Positions 21,423 through 32,874 of a DNA stretch of 64,000 nucleotides are shown one piece after another. The notes beneath the pieces were generated by a model that did not search any database, had not been told where the DNA came from, and worked only from the letters and a program-made list of their open reading frames with translations. The stretch is from Fusarium oxysporum f. sp. lycopersici 4287 (Eukaryota > Ascomycota > Sordariomycetes > Hypocreales > Nectriaceae). The stretch lies in assembly GCF_000149955.1 (NCBI RefSeq), contig NC_030993.1, positions 720,068-784,067 on the forward strand. Reading direction: 5' to 3'. The position numbers and the translations under genes are program-made. The number at the start of each line of letters is the position of its first letter. The stretch's first letter is position 1.

Positions 21423-24400
21423 TGTGACTTTTTATGAACTATGTATTTGGTCAGCGTGAGGCGATTGCTAATGATTTGTCTGATTTAGGAGAAGAAGGCG
21501 GTAGTCTTATATGGCGGTGCTTGTTTGAATTGGCTGTAATGAAATTGATGATTTATGAGTTCGTTGCTGTATCTGTGATGTCTCTTCCTTTCTATCTATC
21601 TAATTTTATTTCGCGTCTCGGAAACAAATCGTCACCGACCTGCTACTGTTAAAGCACTACTTTTTGGCCGTAATTCCGAGGCCTTCGAGGATAATATCCA
21701 ATAGAACGAGACCCTTGATGCGAAGGCCTATGAGCTATGGAGATGGAAAGGACTAGTTGGGAAACTTTATAACCTTATCTTCTGGATCTATTACTTAGAC
21801 TTACTAATCTCCTCTAGTCTCTTTAGCTTACCGCATATAGCAAGTCTGATAATCTGGTGTTTTGAGCAAAGAAACTTCTAGATGTTACTATTAATGTGGT
21901 TACCTGTTGGCTTTCCTTCTTTTATATGATTTAGCGTGCCTTTCTCCTGAAGGATTTTTTGGTATGAGTAGAAGAGCAAATGGGAGGGGTTGGTATTACG
22001 GGGAAAGAAGTTAAGTAGTAAGATCCTGCTTTACCTCAGGGATAAGAATAAACTTAAGGAGAAGGATCAGGCTATTATTTTCTTATTTAATAAGGTCCTT
22101 TAATACTTTGAGCACGTCTTGATTACTCTCGAAGGCAATGGTCAGCAGTGCAAGCGGAAGGATGGATACATTGGGGCATATGGATACCGTCCAGCTCAAG
22201 ACCTGATATCATTGGCTCAAGACCTGACGTAGATCACAATGCTATGGAGCCAACAGGGATACCGTCTGGTCCAAGCCCTCCTCTTATTGGTTTTACACCC
22301 AGCAAAACGACTAGGGTGTAACGATATTTCGTAAGTAGCCTTTCTGAGCTTGGACCCCGCTTTCGTCTCGACACCGAGTTGGATGCATTCTTTTACATCT
22401 TATCTGGCCAGATATGAATTAAAAATGGTTATATGGCCATGAATGACTTAAGTACTTATTTCTCTACCGTTGGATATAAGTATTTATGGATGAATCGTTG
22501 TGGTTGAACTTTGGCAAAAAATAAAATGCCTCTGTCGACTACCCGCGCGAATTCCACCAACACCTCCCAGGACTCAAGCCCGGGGGGAGCTAGATTCGCA
22601 TGTCCTATGATATATAACTTTTAACCCTAACCGGGACCCGTTTAGGGTGTTTTTTGACTCCAATTATATTCACCTTATGTCTTTAAGCTGTCAGACATTA
22701 CGTGTATTCGGTCCATTGATCCAGATTGATATATTCATGTTGTGTTGTGTTTTTCTTTTCTTTTTCAATTCTACCCCTTAGAGATTTTACCATTTCGGCT
22801 GTAATCTTAAAGCATCCCTGCTTGCATGTGACGCCCCAGCACCTGTTCAACATAAGCACGCTGAGTGCGACAGATAGCCTTTGTCCTTTCGCAAACTGGT
22901 CCACAACATTGGACATTGACGTTGGGGAACTATTTTGCGAGTTTAAATACGAGTCTTAATGAGCTCTGATTGCGGGTTGGCCTCCAGAGAGTTCTGTGGC
23001 GTCTTGGAAATCCAGGGCCTATGGAGGACATCAAATCGATATATTGAGACCTGAGGGGGCTCAGCGAGCCACATTCAAGCCCCCTCGGTAACTTTCAGTA
23101 TGGATATGCGCCTATGGCTCATTGAACATTCTAGCCGATCGCCGCCTAGGCGCGACGTCGGATTTTTCTTGCGATGGGCCTTCAAGTTCAATTTTTAACA
23201 ATTCCTTTCAAATCGCGACTCAAGGTATAAAATGCGATTTTGCAAGCACTTGTTCGTATCACATATGTCACAGATAACCTAACAATACATAATGGCCCTG
23301 GATGATGGATGGTACGTTCACATGCCGTACTTGATTTAGAGTTCTCAGCATTGCTGCTGCGTGTCAACTCGTCATAGTCAATACCAGTCTGCTGAGGAAT
23401 TGGAGGGTTGGATGACGGTCTCAGGTAAGGTGCCGCATCGTGACGGCTAATACCGCTGCAAGTCGGTTCTAGGGACGGAATATTGACAGCCTTCTGCCTG
23501 ACGCCTCACAATCGGCCGGCCACCTTCCGAACAAAGGCCAACACCTCCAACTAGCACGTACAAGTGCGTTATTTAGCTGAAATTACAGTATGTTTCACAA
23601 CACTTATATTGTGGCGGAATCGAGGCTACATAAGACGGCTAGCTAGTTTCTGAATTAGACAACCACACTCAGCCAGATCCATAATGTGTGTAGTATTTTG
23701 GATAAAGTTTTGAGTAGCCTTTATGCTTTCGCATCTGCCGCATTACACACAGTAAACAACACACCGTTGTCACGGGCCTTCGTACAAGTGTGCACTCAGC
23801 ACAGAAATCAACCAGTGCACTCCAGCTTCTTCTGGGACTGGGGTCCTAGCTTCAGGCCTTTAGGTAATATGTTTCAGAACAAGTTGTACTGGAACCAGTG
23901 TGCATCATAGATTTCTCCGACGCTCTTCTATTGTGCCTCGCGGCACCGTGTTTGTTGGACTTCTCTGTATGACTTGTATGCATAACTGCCGCCGGCAGTT
24001 GCAAGCCCGAGCTCAATGTGACGATGGTCATTCTCTGCATATTGTACATAGTTCCGCCGTACGGACCGGGATTGGTTGGTCAACACGGCAACCGCCTAGG
24101 ACTGAAGAGCAGTCAACCGGCAGGAAAGAATGGGGCTAGCGGAAACAGTAATATTTAGCCACCGAGGAAACATAGCCTGGGAAACCCCTACCAGAACGAA
24201 TGGGAGCTTTTGGCTTGGTGAACGAGGTGCATCGTCAGCTGAGATTATGATGGCATATTGACGTGTTACCTATCGTCCGCCTTTGATTTCACACGTAGCG
24301 TATTACTTGATAACGAGATGCCTGAGGCTTCTAGTCAAGAACATACGATATTGTGTGCGTATAAATATATCTCTTCTGGCTGTCAGTGCTTCTAACGAAC

Positions 24401-24476
24401 GTTAAACAATTATTTTGTGCTCATCACATTGCGTATATTTTAAACTCTCTAGCTTGGACTATTTACACTTGTCGCA
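21423..24476. other. gene-poor 3-kb stretch with possible element relics
   Basis: No convincing gene in about 3 kb. It contains AT-rich, stop-rich sequence around 21650-22120, a 13-bp direct repeat GCTCAAGACCTGA (22194-22206 and 22215-22227), and a 25-bp near-perfect palindrome with CCCTAA/TTAGGG cores (22624-22648). A possible tiny spliced frame starts at 23292. The texture is that of decayed transposon sequence, but no transposase motif is recognisable. Confidence 0.4.
22624..22648. repeat. 25-bp near-perfect palindrome with telomere-like cores
   Basis: Arms ACCCTAACCGGG and CCCGTTTAGGGT are separated by one base and pair at 11 of 12 positions. Confidence 0.7.
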
Positions 24477-25527
24477 ATGCCCGTTGAAAGCTATGGTGTC
24501 TGGAAGCGAAGCCCGTCCGTTACACCTATGAGGATAGGCACCAAGATTCGGTGTCGCCACATCTCTTTCTCTTCTTTACCGACGATGAGGCCGAAGAGGG
24601 TCAAGCTGCTATCAACATCAAGTCTGGCGATCACGCGGAGTCCCGCCTCGCATACTGGACGATCCCTCAATTCACTCATCCCATTACCGAGAAGCTCGAC
24701 GCGCTCAATGACAGCTTCCAACTCCTTGCTGGCACATCAGAGCAGGGACCTGGGGGCTTGCGCTGGACTATATCCGTGGTAATCTCTTCCGCCGGAGCGA
24801 CGGCCGCATCCTGGGACATGACGTTGAAGGCCCAGACAACGACATCCTTGATGAGTTAAAACCTATTCTCGATCGTGCAATCTCGGCCGATGCCACGGTG
24901 TATATCTATGGCTCCCGCTTTAGCAATGGTAAGGGTATACATGATATACACATGAACCAGGGGAACTCACGACGCTGGAAGCAGGATAACGGAATCTTCC
25001 AGGATGGCGGGCTTATCTTCAGGTTCGAGGACCATTGGGAGGCAGTCTTCATTGCCTTCGCATCCCAAGCTGTCCATACCGAGGATGGCCCCGACGACGC
25101 CGGTCAGCCACTGCCAAGGACCGGATTCATGACGTGGGCAAGACTTTTGGCACCCAGGCGGACTGGTGAGGACCGGGATGATGATGACCTCGCCGACTCG
25201 CCGGTGTTTATTACCCAGGCTCTTGTCAACCCACCGGGGCGAAATCAACAGCCGGGAACTGCCCCAGAAACCGTCACGCTGACCAACCGCACAAATCAGA
25301 AGTTGGACCTCAGCAAGTGGAAGGTTCTCAACACGACTGAACAGGCTCAGGAGGTGCCATCCGGCCTGCATATTGCCGCCGATGGCACCGTGACGGTGGA
25401 AATGCCACATGCTCCGCTCTCTAACCTGGGCGGTACCATTACCCTTCTGAATGCGCAAGGAAGAAAAGTCCACGGTGTCAGCTATACGAAGGCTCGGGCT
25501 CAAGGAGACACGGTCACCTTTGAATAG
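24477..25527 (+). pseudogene. DUF2278 family gene with two frameshifts
   Basis: The DUF2278 protein is readable over almost its full length but only in three successive frames. It starts MPVESYGVWK (24477). It then shifts near 24504-24508, continues through SGDHAESRLAYWTIPQFTHPI, and shifts again near 24761-24766. The last part includes YGSRFSNGKGIHDIHMNQGN, FQDGGLIFRFEDHWEAVF and a C-terminal lamin-tail-like domain (ETVTLTNRTNQKLDLSKWKV). Each shift is explained by loss of one base. No splice sites rescue the frame. Either the gene is recently dead or two bases are missing from the assembly. DUF2278 function is unknown; bacterial and fungal members exist. Confidence 0.75.
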
Positions 25528-26255
25528 TTAGTAATTATCGCATTGTGGCTAACCAGCTTTAAAATCGCCATCTCAGTTCTTAAGTCTAGCTACAGAATGG
25601 ATATTCTTACGTTTGAGAAATTAAGTATTTAATTGGCACTTGCCATTTTTGCTAAACATTAAGCTGGATCCGGCCCGCGTCCAGTTCAGGGTTAGTTTAC
25701 GTGCCATGGTCAGCAGTACAGAGATTGAGGTTATGGTACTAAATTTGGTTAGGACTAGAGCAGTGCGTAATAATCCACTTGTCAGTGACGAAAGTCGTAT
25801 AGAGCAAGGCTGAACCTCTTTGTAGGCTCTAGTTTTTTTTATCCTGTATTTATTAAAGTAAACCTATGAATGCTTCTAGCTTAATACAAGACGCATAATA
25901 AGCAAGTGCACTGATTACTTTTCCTGCCCTACTACTGTAATATGGTCTGTCTGTAATTTAACGGATTACATAGAATCTGGCCCATGCACATATTAAGACT
26001 CTTCCAAATACAGGCAAAATCCTCCAAACCCACGTGATTTTTCGTTCAAATCCCAATTCCCCAACCGTGCATGTTAGCAAGGTCTCCCCTAGGGGGCCGG
26101 GAGACCAGCCCCCCACTGCCTGCCCTACTGTAAGGTATCTGTGTCGATTCTCCATCAACCAACCTTCCAGGCCAAGGTTAATCCCAGATATGGTCAAGAC
26201 GGCGCGGATGGGTCAAATCAGCCAGCTCATGTGAAATACCTCAGGGACTAACTTG
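25528..26255. other. gene-free stretch
   Basis: About 730 bp, AT-rich, between two 3' ends. No feature seen. Confidence 0.4.
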
Positions 26256-27845
26256 CTACAGTTTAACAAACTGTGGCTCTGGGATCTCTGAGTGATTCAA
26301 ATACCAAGCCTGAAGCGTCCCTTCCATATGCCAATCGATCGCTCTTGAATCTATTAATCGGGCAGTTTCAACTGTCTCTGGCCACTCAACGCCCCAGTCT
26401 AGATCGCGCCACTTGATCCTAAAAGGAGGCAGACAATCATTCATCTGCTGTGAGAACTTTGCTCGAAAGTCCGGTTCCTGTATTTGCTCATCGCTAAGAG
26501 ACTTAAGGGCCTCCCAGAATCTATGCCTGTTGGACATGTAAATCTCTGAGCAAGAGTCTGGGCAGATATTGACGTGGACAATGGTAGGGATCCGCGGTTT
26601 CTGAGCTTGGGCTGTTGTAAGCTCGGATCTCCATGTAAGAAGCCTAGCTTTTACCCCTTCGGCGTATGCTACATGGTAAGGCTGAGATCGAGACGGACTA
26701 GTCAAGTATTCGTTGAAATCGCTGTTTCGGTACCCGGTGTAACATAATGGCCCGAGCCTGTCCTCATCAACTGGTCGGGAACGCTCCCAGAAAGCATATC
26801 CTATAGCATCGATATCCTCAACAGGGATGCAAGCGACGGAGCTGGCAGGTGTCTTCACTTCCACAGCATGCGAACCACGGAATGGATAGAGCCAATACCA
26901 AAATTCTTCTAGTCCCCAGTCCTCAAGCAACAGCTCGTCAAGACCCGAAAGTAGAGGAAGAATAGACTGAATTTTATTGGCCAATTTGTCCTGATCCGTA
27001 CCCGTTGAGGGCCTTTCGAGGATGACGTTCTTGACTTGTTTCAAATCATCCACACGGTATTGACCTATATCCCACTGACAACCTGACAGTAACAGACCAG
27101 GCTCAGGACATGGATATGGCGTGTGAGCCTCTCCTGGAAGACCAGATCCGTAATCTCTATCATCTGTACGAGGAAAGCTTTCTACTGTATGAGGGATGCA
27201 AAGACGGTCTCGGCCAGGGTGAAACCAAGTCCTTGGACCTGTTGTTCGAGTCGCAAAGAAGAGCCGATAGCCCCAGTTAACGAGTGCTTGCCGTGATTCT
27301 GAGCATACATGCAAAAACACAGGTATCTCGGCGTCGCTGTATAAGCAAGATTTGCGGGTCAATTCGAATGCGAGTTCAGGATAGTCGACAAGCCAGTCCG
27401 TGGGAATGCGTGGTGTTTCCTCTGACGGCTGCCAAGGTTCGTGGAGAGGCTGATTTGAAGTGAAACCGTACGCTTCTAAGCATGTCTGCTTGTGTCGGCT
27501 ATTATATGATGCCCATGGAATTCTATGTCGCCAGTTATGTGCAAAGGCGGCCAGGTCGGGGTGTAACTTTGGAACCTGCATTTCAACTAGCATCTCTTTA
27601 TAAAAATTTTCGAATGCATAGTCGAAATAGCTCTCGTAATCTTGTTCGGCCCAAGCCCGCTTTTCCTTGGGATTAACTGGCCCTTCCTCGACACGAACGA
27701 CCCGACGAGGGGTAGCGAGGACGTAGATTGAATGCCTCAGATCGTACGGGAGATATCTAAACAGATGAAATTGGTCTAGTTTGGGGTTTGCATTCGATGT
27801 ATCATCCTGAGTTCTGGAGCGTGGATTTCGTTCAGTCTGAGTCAT
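26256..27845 (-). CDS. 2EXR-domain protein of unknown function
   Basis: A single exon of 529 residues. The N-terminal 2EXR-type motif is clear: FHLFRYLPYDLRHSIYVLA followed by RVVRVEEG. A second conserved block, FLHVCSESRQALVNWGY, lies near residue 180. The family is very common in Fusarium and other Pezizomycotina and usually has tens of copies per genome; no function is known. No signal peptide or membrane span is seen. The stop TAG is at 26256-26258. Confidence 0.85.
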   Translation of the reverse strand: MTQTERNPRSRTQDDTSNANPKLDQFHLFRYLPYDLRHSIYVLATPRRVVRVEEGPVNPKEKRAWAEQDYESYFDYAFENFYKEMLVEMQVPKLHPDLAAFAHNWRHRIPWASYNSRHKQTCLEAYGFTSNQPLHEPWQPSEETPRIPTDWLVDYPELAFELTRKSCLYSDAEIPVFLHVCSESRQALVNWGYRLFFATRTTGPRTWFHPGRDRLCIPHTVESFPRTDDRDYGSGLPGEAHTPYPCPEPGLLLSGCQWDIGQYRVDDLKQVKNVILERPSTGTDQDKLANKIQSILPLLSGLDELLLEDWGLEEFWYWLYPFRGSHAVEVKTPASSVACIPVEDIDAIGYAFWERSRPVDEDRLGPLCYTGYRNSDFNEYLTSPSRSQPYHVAYAEGVKARLLTWRSELTTAQAQKPRIPTIVHVNICPDSCSEIYMSNRHRFWEALKSLSDEQIQEPDFRAKFSQQMNDCLPPFRIKWRDLDWGVEWPETVETARLIDSRAIDWHMEGTLQAWYLNHSEIPEPQFVKL

Positions 27846-28738
27846 CTTAGTGTTGGGACGCCTGATTGATTGATCAGAAGGATGACCGGATTGGTTTGAA
27901 GACTGAAGACACAGAGCTCGAAATATATATCTAGGAGTGGATCGAGCACATTACCATCAAGAAGTGAATGTTGTGCAAAGCAATTTTGGGATAAACAAGT
28001 CTGTTCAAAAAGTTATGAGGTTTCAACAAAAGCAGAGGGAGTGAGCGGTAAGTGCCAATCCTGCAGGCAGAAACCCCACTATTTATCTTCCAATCATATA
28101 GGTCGGCTTTCAGCAGCGCCTTACGGAAGCTCTGATCCAATCGATCCATATGACGCCAACAAACACGCGACTTTGCATACAGTACTAGGCAGAAGTAGCA
28201 GGTAATAGTTATGGGAGCAACAGAACCTATTGCGAGAGATTTGACTATCAATTTAAGGAATATGCTGAAGTGAGGAACTAAGGCACGTTTCCTGTAGCTA
28301 GGGTTACCCATCTGATATCCCTAAAGCATACGTCCGGGAGAGCATGAATCATTACACAATTAAAACAGCATATCAGTGCTTGTAAACAGTCGACGCATAA
28401 GTAAGCAGTACGATGCGTCATTGCGAGACACAACACTGATGATTAGATGTTCAACGAGCCTGATAAGTGAAGTGATTATTTGCCATCTGTAGGAGGCCGG
28501 CCATGACTTATGCGGGAGGCCAACCACTCGGGTGGCAGCTCGGGTATTCACATATAGGCAGCTAGGAATACGCATGAAATTTGGGTTTCTCATTCCTATT
28601 TATTCATCTCCTCCCTTCAAACGATTACAGCACTTGTTAAGTCCTTTTGAGATGAAAAAGAAGAAACTCGTCAGTGTCATAGTTGAAAAGACTGGCCCCT
28701 CATCTAGCATATCCCCAAACACCCCGCCTCGTCTTACG
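27846..28738. other. divergent intergenic region
   Basis: About 890 bp between the 2EXR and BTB start codons. Open frames on the minus strand (27931-28311, 28360-28593) show no family features and look random. Confidence 0.4.
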
Positions 28739-29546
28739 ATGGCGCCTCAAGGAGTTGAGGAATTCCTCGCGTCTCTTAAAGAGTAAGACCATCTACTGAT
28801 ACGTCAACCATGTCTTCTGACATATGCTTAGGTACCACAATAGTGATGCGCTCTCGGACGTTATTGTTACCTGCGACGGTCAAGAGTTCAAGGCTCACCG
28901 GGTCATCTTGTCTGCCCACTCGAAATGCTTCACAAAGGCGCTGAATGGCGACTGGAAGGTACATCAGGCTCCCCAGGTCCGTGAAAGGCCTTCCGCTTAT
29001 AGTATGTAGGAGAGTTCCGAGAGAAAGATCGACATCAAAGATTTCGACCCAAGTGTCGTTGAAGCAATGCTCCGATTTATCTATTCATTCGAGTACAGCA
29101 ACACTTATGGGACTTCCTCCATGGTCTTTGACGCCCAGATGTGGCAGATTGCCGACAAGTACGATATTCCTGCCCTCATGGCGGAGTCAAAGAAGAAGTT
29201 CGAGATTGCGGTAACCACTGGATGGAGCATGGATGACTTTCCAATGGCTGTTACTATTGTCTATGACTCGGCCCTCCCAGGACTTCGTGATATTGTCGTG
29301 GAAACTGCCAGTAATAACATCGACAAGTTGATCTGCAAGGATGGCTTTTGTGAACTCATGAGGGCGACGCCCCATTTCACAGCCGATCTTATCCCTTGTC
29401 TTTGTGGCAAGTCGTCGGGATCAGTGCACCAGTACAAGTGCCCGTCATGCAGCAATAGATTCTGGGGAGAATTCTCGGGCGGGTCGTACTATTGTCCGTG
29501 CTGCTCTAACCGCCGTTCAGATTGGGATTTCTACCAGGTTAAATAA
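28739..29546 (+). CDS. BTB/POZ protein with C-terminal cysteine-rich (zinc-ribbon-like) tail
   Basis: Three exons (28739..28782, 28832..28958, 29010..29546) with introns of 49 and 51 nt encode 235 residues. The BTB fold is shown by SDVIVTCDGQEFKAHRVILSA near residues 21-41, then FTKAL, and VVEAMLRFIYSFEY at the end of the domain. A BACK-like helical part follows. The last 45 residues contain CLCGK, CPSCSNRFWG and CPCCSNRR, six or more cysteines in CxC/CxxC spacing that would fit a zinc ribbon. BTB proteins usually dimerise and can act as Cullin-3 adaptors. This one may be an adaptor with an added nucleic-acid- or protein-binding tail, which is inference. The first exon is only 44 nt. Confidence 0.8.
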
Positions 29547-29737
29547 AGCTCTATGGATCCTATCATGAGCGAAAAGATGTAGACAAAGCATAGCCGAATC
29601 TAGAACAACTGTCATGGTGAAATCTGTAACAGTGAAGTCTTAGTCAAACGTGAAAGGTAAATGACAATTAAATAGCAAACTCTTCAATAAAGGCAACATT
29701 TCAAGCTTCCTTGGGTTCCAACTAAATATATTTCTCT

Positions 29738-30600
29738 TCACATCAGGATTCCCCTACTCCCGACGGCGTTTCCTCCTTGACCATTCCGTAGCTCAGCGGA
29801 CCTTCCACCGACAAACTCATCATAACCTAAACTTAATCGCTGTTTCTCATCATTTTTGATACTCGCCCGTGAAACACGCAAGCTCCTCTCCAAATGCCTC
29901 CAAGCAAGTCGAATTTCCGGCTTATGTGACGCTTTGTCGTCTGACTTCTGATCTCTTTGGCCCTGAACTCCTCGTCGGCTTGCCTTGCCCTTGGAACGTA
30001 GCTTCACCACCGTTTCTTCATATTCAACCAGTTTTCTAAGTTGCGTGCGCCGGTCGACAGAGTTAGCATCGGAGTACAGTCGGTCTTGTTCTGCACCGTA
30101 CCAGAACTGTACAATACTAGGTTTCCGAGATGCTTAGACCCGAGATTTTCCATTGGTGTTTGTTGAACTGACATTTGTATCTTTGTCTCCCAGATACTCG
30201 TGAATGGCCTCAAGCTGCGCATTGGAGATAAGGCACCGCGCCACCTATGAATGGGCAAACATGAACCTTTTGTACAGCTGAGGCCTGTTCTCCAGGGGCA
30301 GCCTCGATCTTGATGGGGACTCCGACCATGCCCTCGGAAACCAACGCTACACATAGTGAGGAGGATAAAGCAGCGTGATGGTTGTCTGGAGCATCTTGCC
30401 ATTCCTCCAGCCCGGCTACTACCTTGTACAGCTGTCATTGGATGGTTATTTATCTGGCTAAATCTATATCTTGTCACCTGTCAGGCTGGTGCGTCATCTT
30501 TGCGGCACGGTTGATCAGGGCGTACCGTGTTAGGAAATCAGGGTCTAAGCTGATGTCACTGTGGCGATGACTTCGAATCGCTGTGTTTTGTGTTCAGGCT
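29738..30600 (-). pseudogene. decayed gene of unknown family
   Basis: On the minus strand one frame reads as protein-like sequence over about 850 bp but is cut by stops and at least one frame change. From 5' to 3' there is a segment with DPDFLTRYALINRAAKM, one with LYKVVAGLEEWQDAPDNHH and VPIKIEAALENRPQLYKRF, a TAG, another stretch, a second stop, and a basic C-terminal part ending at 29738. A possible intron (GTGACA...GACAG) does not restore the phase. I do not recognise the family. It could be a gene with unusual introns rather than a pseudogene. Confidence 0.35.
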
Positions 30601-30724
30601 TCGAGGACTTGTGGGGGAAGCGATAATCGATATGACATCGCCAAGGCGAATTTTCACCGTTGATTTATGATAATTGATGACATGGTTGTTTCTTTGATTG
30701 GAATCGATCACCACTTCCATTACC

Positions 30725-30731
30725 TATATAA
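30725..30731 (+). promoter_or_regulatory. TATA box of the 70-residue gene
   Basis: TATATAA about 135 nt upstream of the ATG at 30864, followed by a CA/CT-rich leader. Confidence 0.5.
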
Positions 30732-30863
30732 CAATGCCTTCAGCCTGCTAAAGTCGAACATGAAACCGGGAACACAAACACAAAGCTCTACACCTTTACG
30801 ACACTGCTTTCACAAATCCGCACTTAAATCATAACTACTGTCTCATATCACTATCATAATAAC

Positions 30864-31127
30864 ATGGCTCCCAAGTGAGTTTTCTACCATCTATGAAATG
30901 CATGTCTGTACTAACACTCGCTCAGCTCCAAGCGCCGCTTCTCTCTCAGTGCCCTCTCTCCCGCATCAAGGAGATACAACAAGGTCATGAGCGACCGACC
31001 CGACAACCGTCGATCTATCGACACTACAGCTACTACTTCAACCATGGGCAGCATGCCTGTCATTGAGGTCGAGAACCATCTTGTTGACCCGGCGTATCGC
31101 TGGACAACTGCCAATCGAATTGGCTAG
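30864..31127 (+). CDS. small spliced protein, 70 residues, unknown function
   Basis: Exon 1 is only 11 nt (30864..30874). A 51-nt intron with textbook signals (GTGAGT donor, TACTAAC branch, CTCAG acceptor) leads to exon 2 (30926..31127). The protein is basic and Ser/Thr-rich at the N terminus (SKRRFSLSALSPASRRYNK) with an acidic, more ordered end (PVIEVENHLVDPAYRWTT). No signal peptide. The ideal splice signals, a TATA box and a long CT-rich leader argue that it is expressed. I do not recognise it, though small Fusarium proteins of this style exist. Confidence 0.6.
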
Positions 31128-31258
31128 ATCTGGCAAACAGCAGATCGTTTTCTGTTTGATGCGATAGCGCGATGATACCAATGTACATTAGTCTGTGATT
31201 GAATTTGAACTGTCTTTTCTTTGCCATGCTATGTTTACTCGATGATATTGAAGTCGGA

Positions 31259-32356
31259 TCACTGGAAAGCGGGCTCCGGCTTAGAGCCGTAAGGAATAAT
31301 TCTAACCATATGTCTCCTCTCATTATCCTGAAAATCAGGCACAGCAGAATGTGCCGTTCCCCTCTGATCCCAAACCACGACCGTGCCCTTCTCCCATTTA
31401 ACCCTGCAGCTGAAGTCCATGCTTCGAATGTGATTCTTCAAAAACGACAGCAAGTGATCTGACTCCTCTGGTAGAAAACCTTCAACCTGGCGAGCGATCG
31501 TGGGATTAACAAATAATGAAGGTTTGCCAGTGACAGGATGTTTGATGACGAGGGGATGCGTGGCGTTGATCGCTTCTGCAAGAGCACGTTCTTGACCGAC
31601 TCTTCGTACTTCACCTTCGGAGGCTGACGTGTGGTGAAGGTTAAGGCTGTGAAGTGTCTCTCGAAATGCAGGGGAGAGAGCTTCGTAGGCTGCGGTAAGA
31701 GACGTAAAGGCTGTGTCGCCACCACCTGATTCAGGAATCTCGAGGACCCAAAAGAAGGTGGTCGACGGTACGTTAGGGGTAAATGTCTGGTCAATATGCC
31801 AGAGGTCATATGTCGTCCGAGGTCCTAGAAGTTTTCTCAAGTTGCCGCTGTACTCTTATCAATGCACTGGCCACCAAGGAAGACATGTCATTGCTGGACT
31901 CACGTCTTCTCATCGGCATAGACAACGTGAAATTCCGGGCCTGTACCTTTCGGATACCCCATCGTGGGATGCTGATGAAGCGGTCCATAATGCTTGACAA
32001 TTTCCCTCTGTCTATCAAACCCTACATCCGCAAAATCCTGGTCCCTCTACCAAAAGTCAGCACTATCAATCCCCATCATGAAGTAAACTCACAAAAACAA
32101 CGACGCCTCTTTCAGCAGCCAGCAAAGCCAACTCATCGAGACCCTCCCTCCCCAACGCACTAATCTGCACACCCCGGACTTCGGTGCCAATACGTGGGGT
32201 AATATTAACCGTCGTAGCACCCTTTAGTAAATTCGCTTTGGCGGGATCAGCTAGAAGCCCTGGCTCTTCCGCTTCAAAGAGGGGCACAGCTACCGGTGCA
32301 TTGTAGCCATCAGAGCGGGTGGGAAGATAAGCGGGATACAGCGGTTCAGACGACAT
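31259..32356 (-). CDS. TauD/TfdA-type alpha-ketoglutarate-dependent dioxygenase
   Basis: Three exons on the minus strand (32356..32093, 32046..31904, 31847..31259) encode 331 residues. The introns are 46 and 56 nt with GTGAGT donors. The iron-binding triad is visible: His153 and Asp155 in WHIDQTF, and the distal His302 in RGTAHSAVPD. The 2-oxoglutarate-binding Arg lies in the ERRHMVRI block near the C terminus. NITPRIGTEVRGV near residues 50-62 is typical of the family. It would oxidise taurine or another sulfonate, releasing sulfite, in the cytosol. Exact substrate unknown. It is divergent from a Dal5-type permease, 518 bp away, which fits a sulfonate uptake and cleavage pair. Confidence 0.9.
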
Positions 32357-32874
32357 TTTTGGCTTTGTTAGCGATTGATTTGGATGTGCAGGCTGCGTCT
32401 TAGATATCTCCGCCTTCGGATGGTGCAACCCGAGTTTATCGGGGCTTGTCCGATGGTTTTAACTAGAAGAGGAGATTTGGGGACTCGTTATTTGCAGGGC
32501 TGAAGACGTAAGCCGGGTGAATGTACCCGCTCTGTAGATCGAGCCAATGGTAACTGTTGTGATTCGAGATAAGCAGTGGGGTAATCTCGTGGTGTTTCTG
32601 CTAAATCGGACCCTTGATCAAGACAAACACGGTAGTTTACTGCTTGGCTCCGATCTTAGTATCACTGACTCGTGATCTTGCGATATTTATAGTCTAAGCT
32701 CGTCATGGCTGCCATTTTTTGCCTAGAATGATACTTGCCGGGGCTCTAGAACGTCTCTAGCCTAGAGTCAAAAGTGGCGGGCAGGAATGTTTTTAAATAT
32801 TCTAGAGAACCCCAAGTGTTGATCATTTCTCAACTCCTCTTTTTACTTTTCAGCGGTCTTTTGAGGCATCAAAG
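32357..32874. promoter_or_regulatory. shared divergent promoter, TauD and permease
   Basis: 518 bp between two start codons on opposite strands. It contains CCGAT/ATCGG and GATAA-like motifs (GAGATAAG near 32565) that could bind GATA-type nitrogen regulators. The regulatory link is inference. Confidence 0.35.

Noticed and set aside
27931..28311. minus-strand open frame of 126 codons upstream of the 2EXR gene
   Set aside because: Hydrophobic but patternless, no start context or domain, lies in a divergent promoter.
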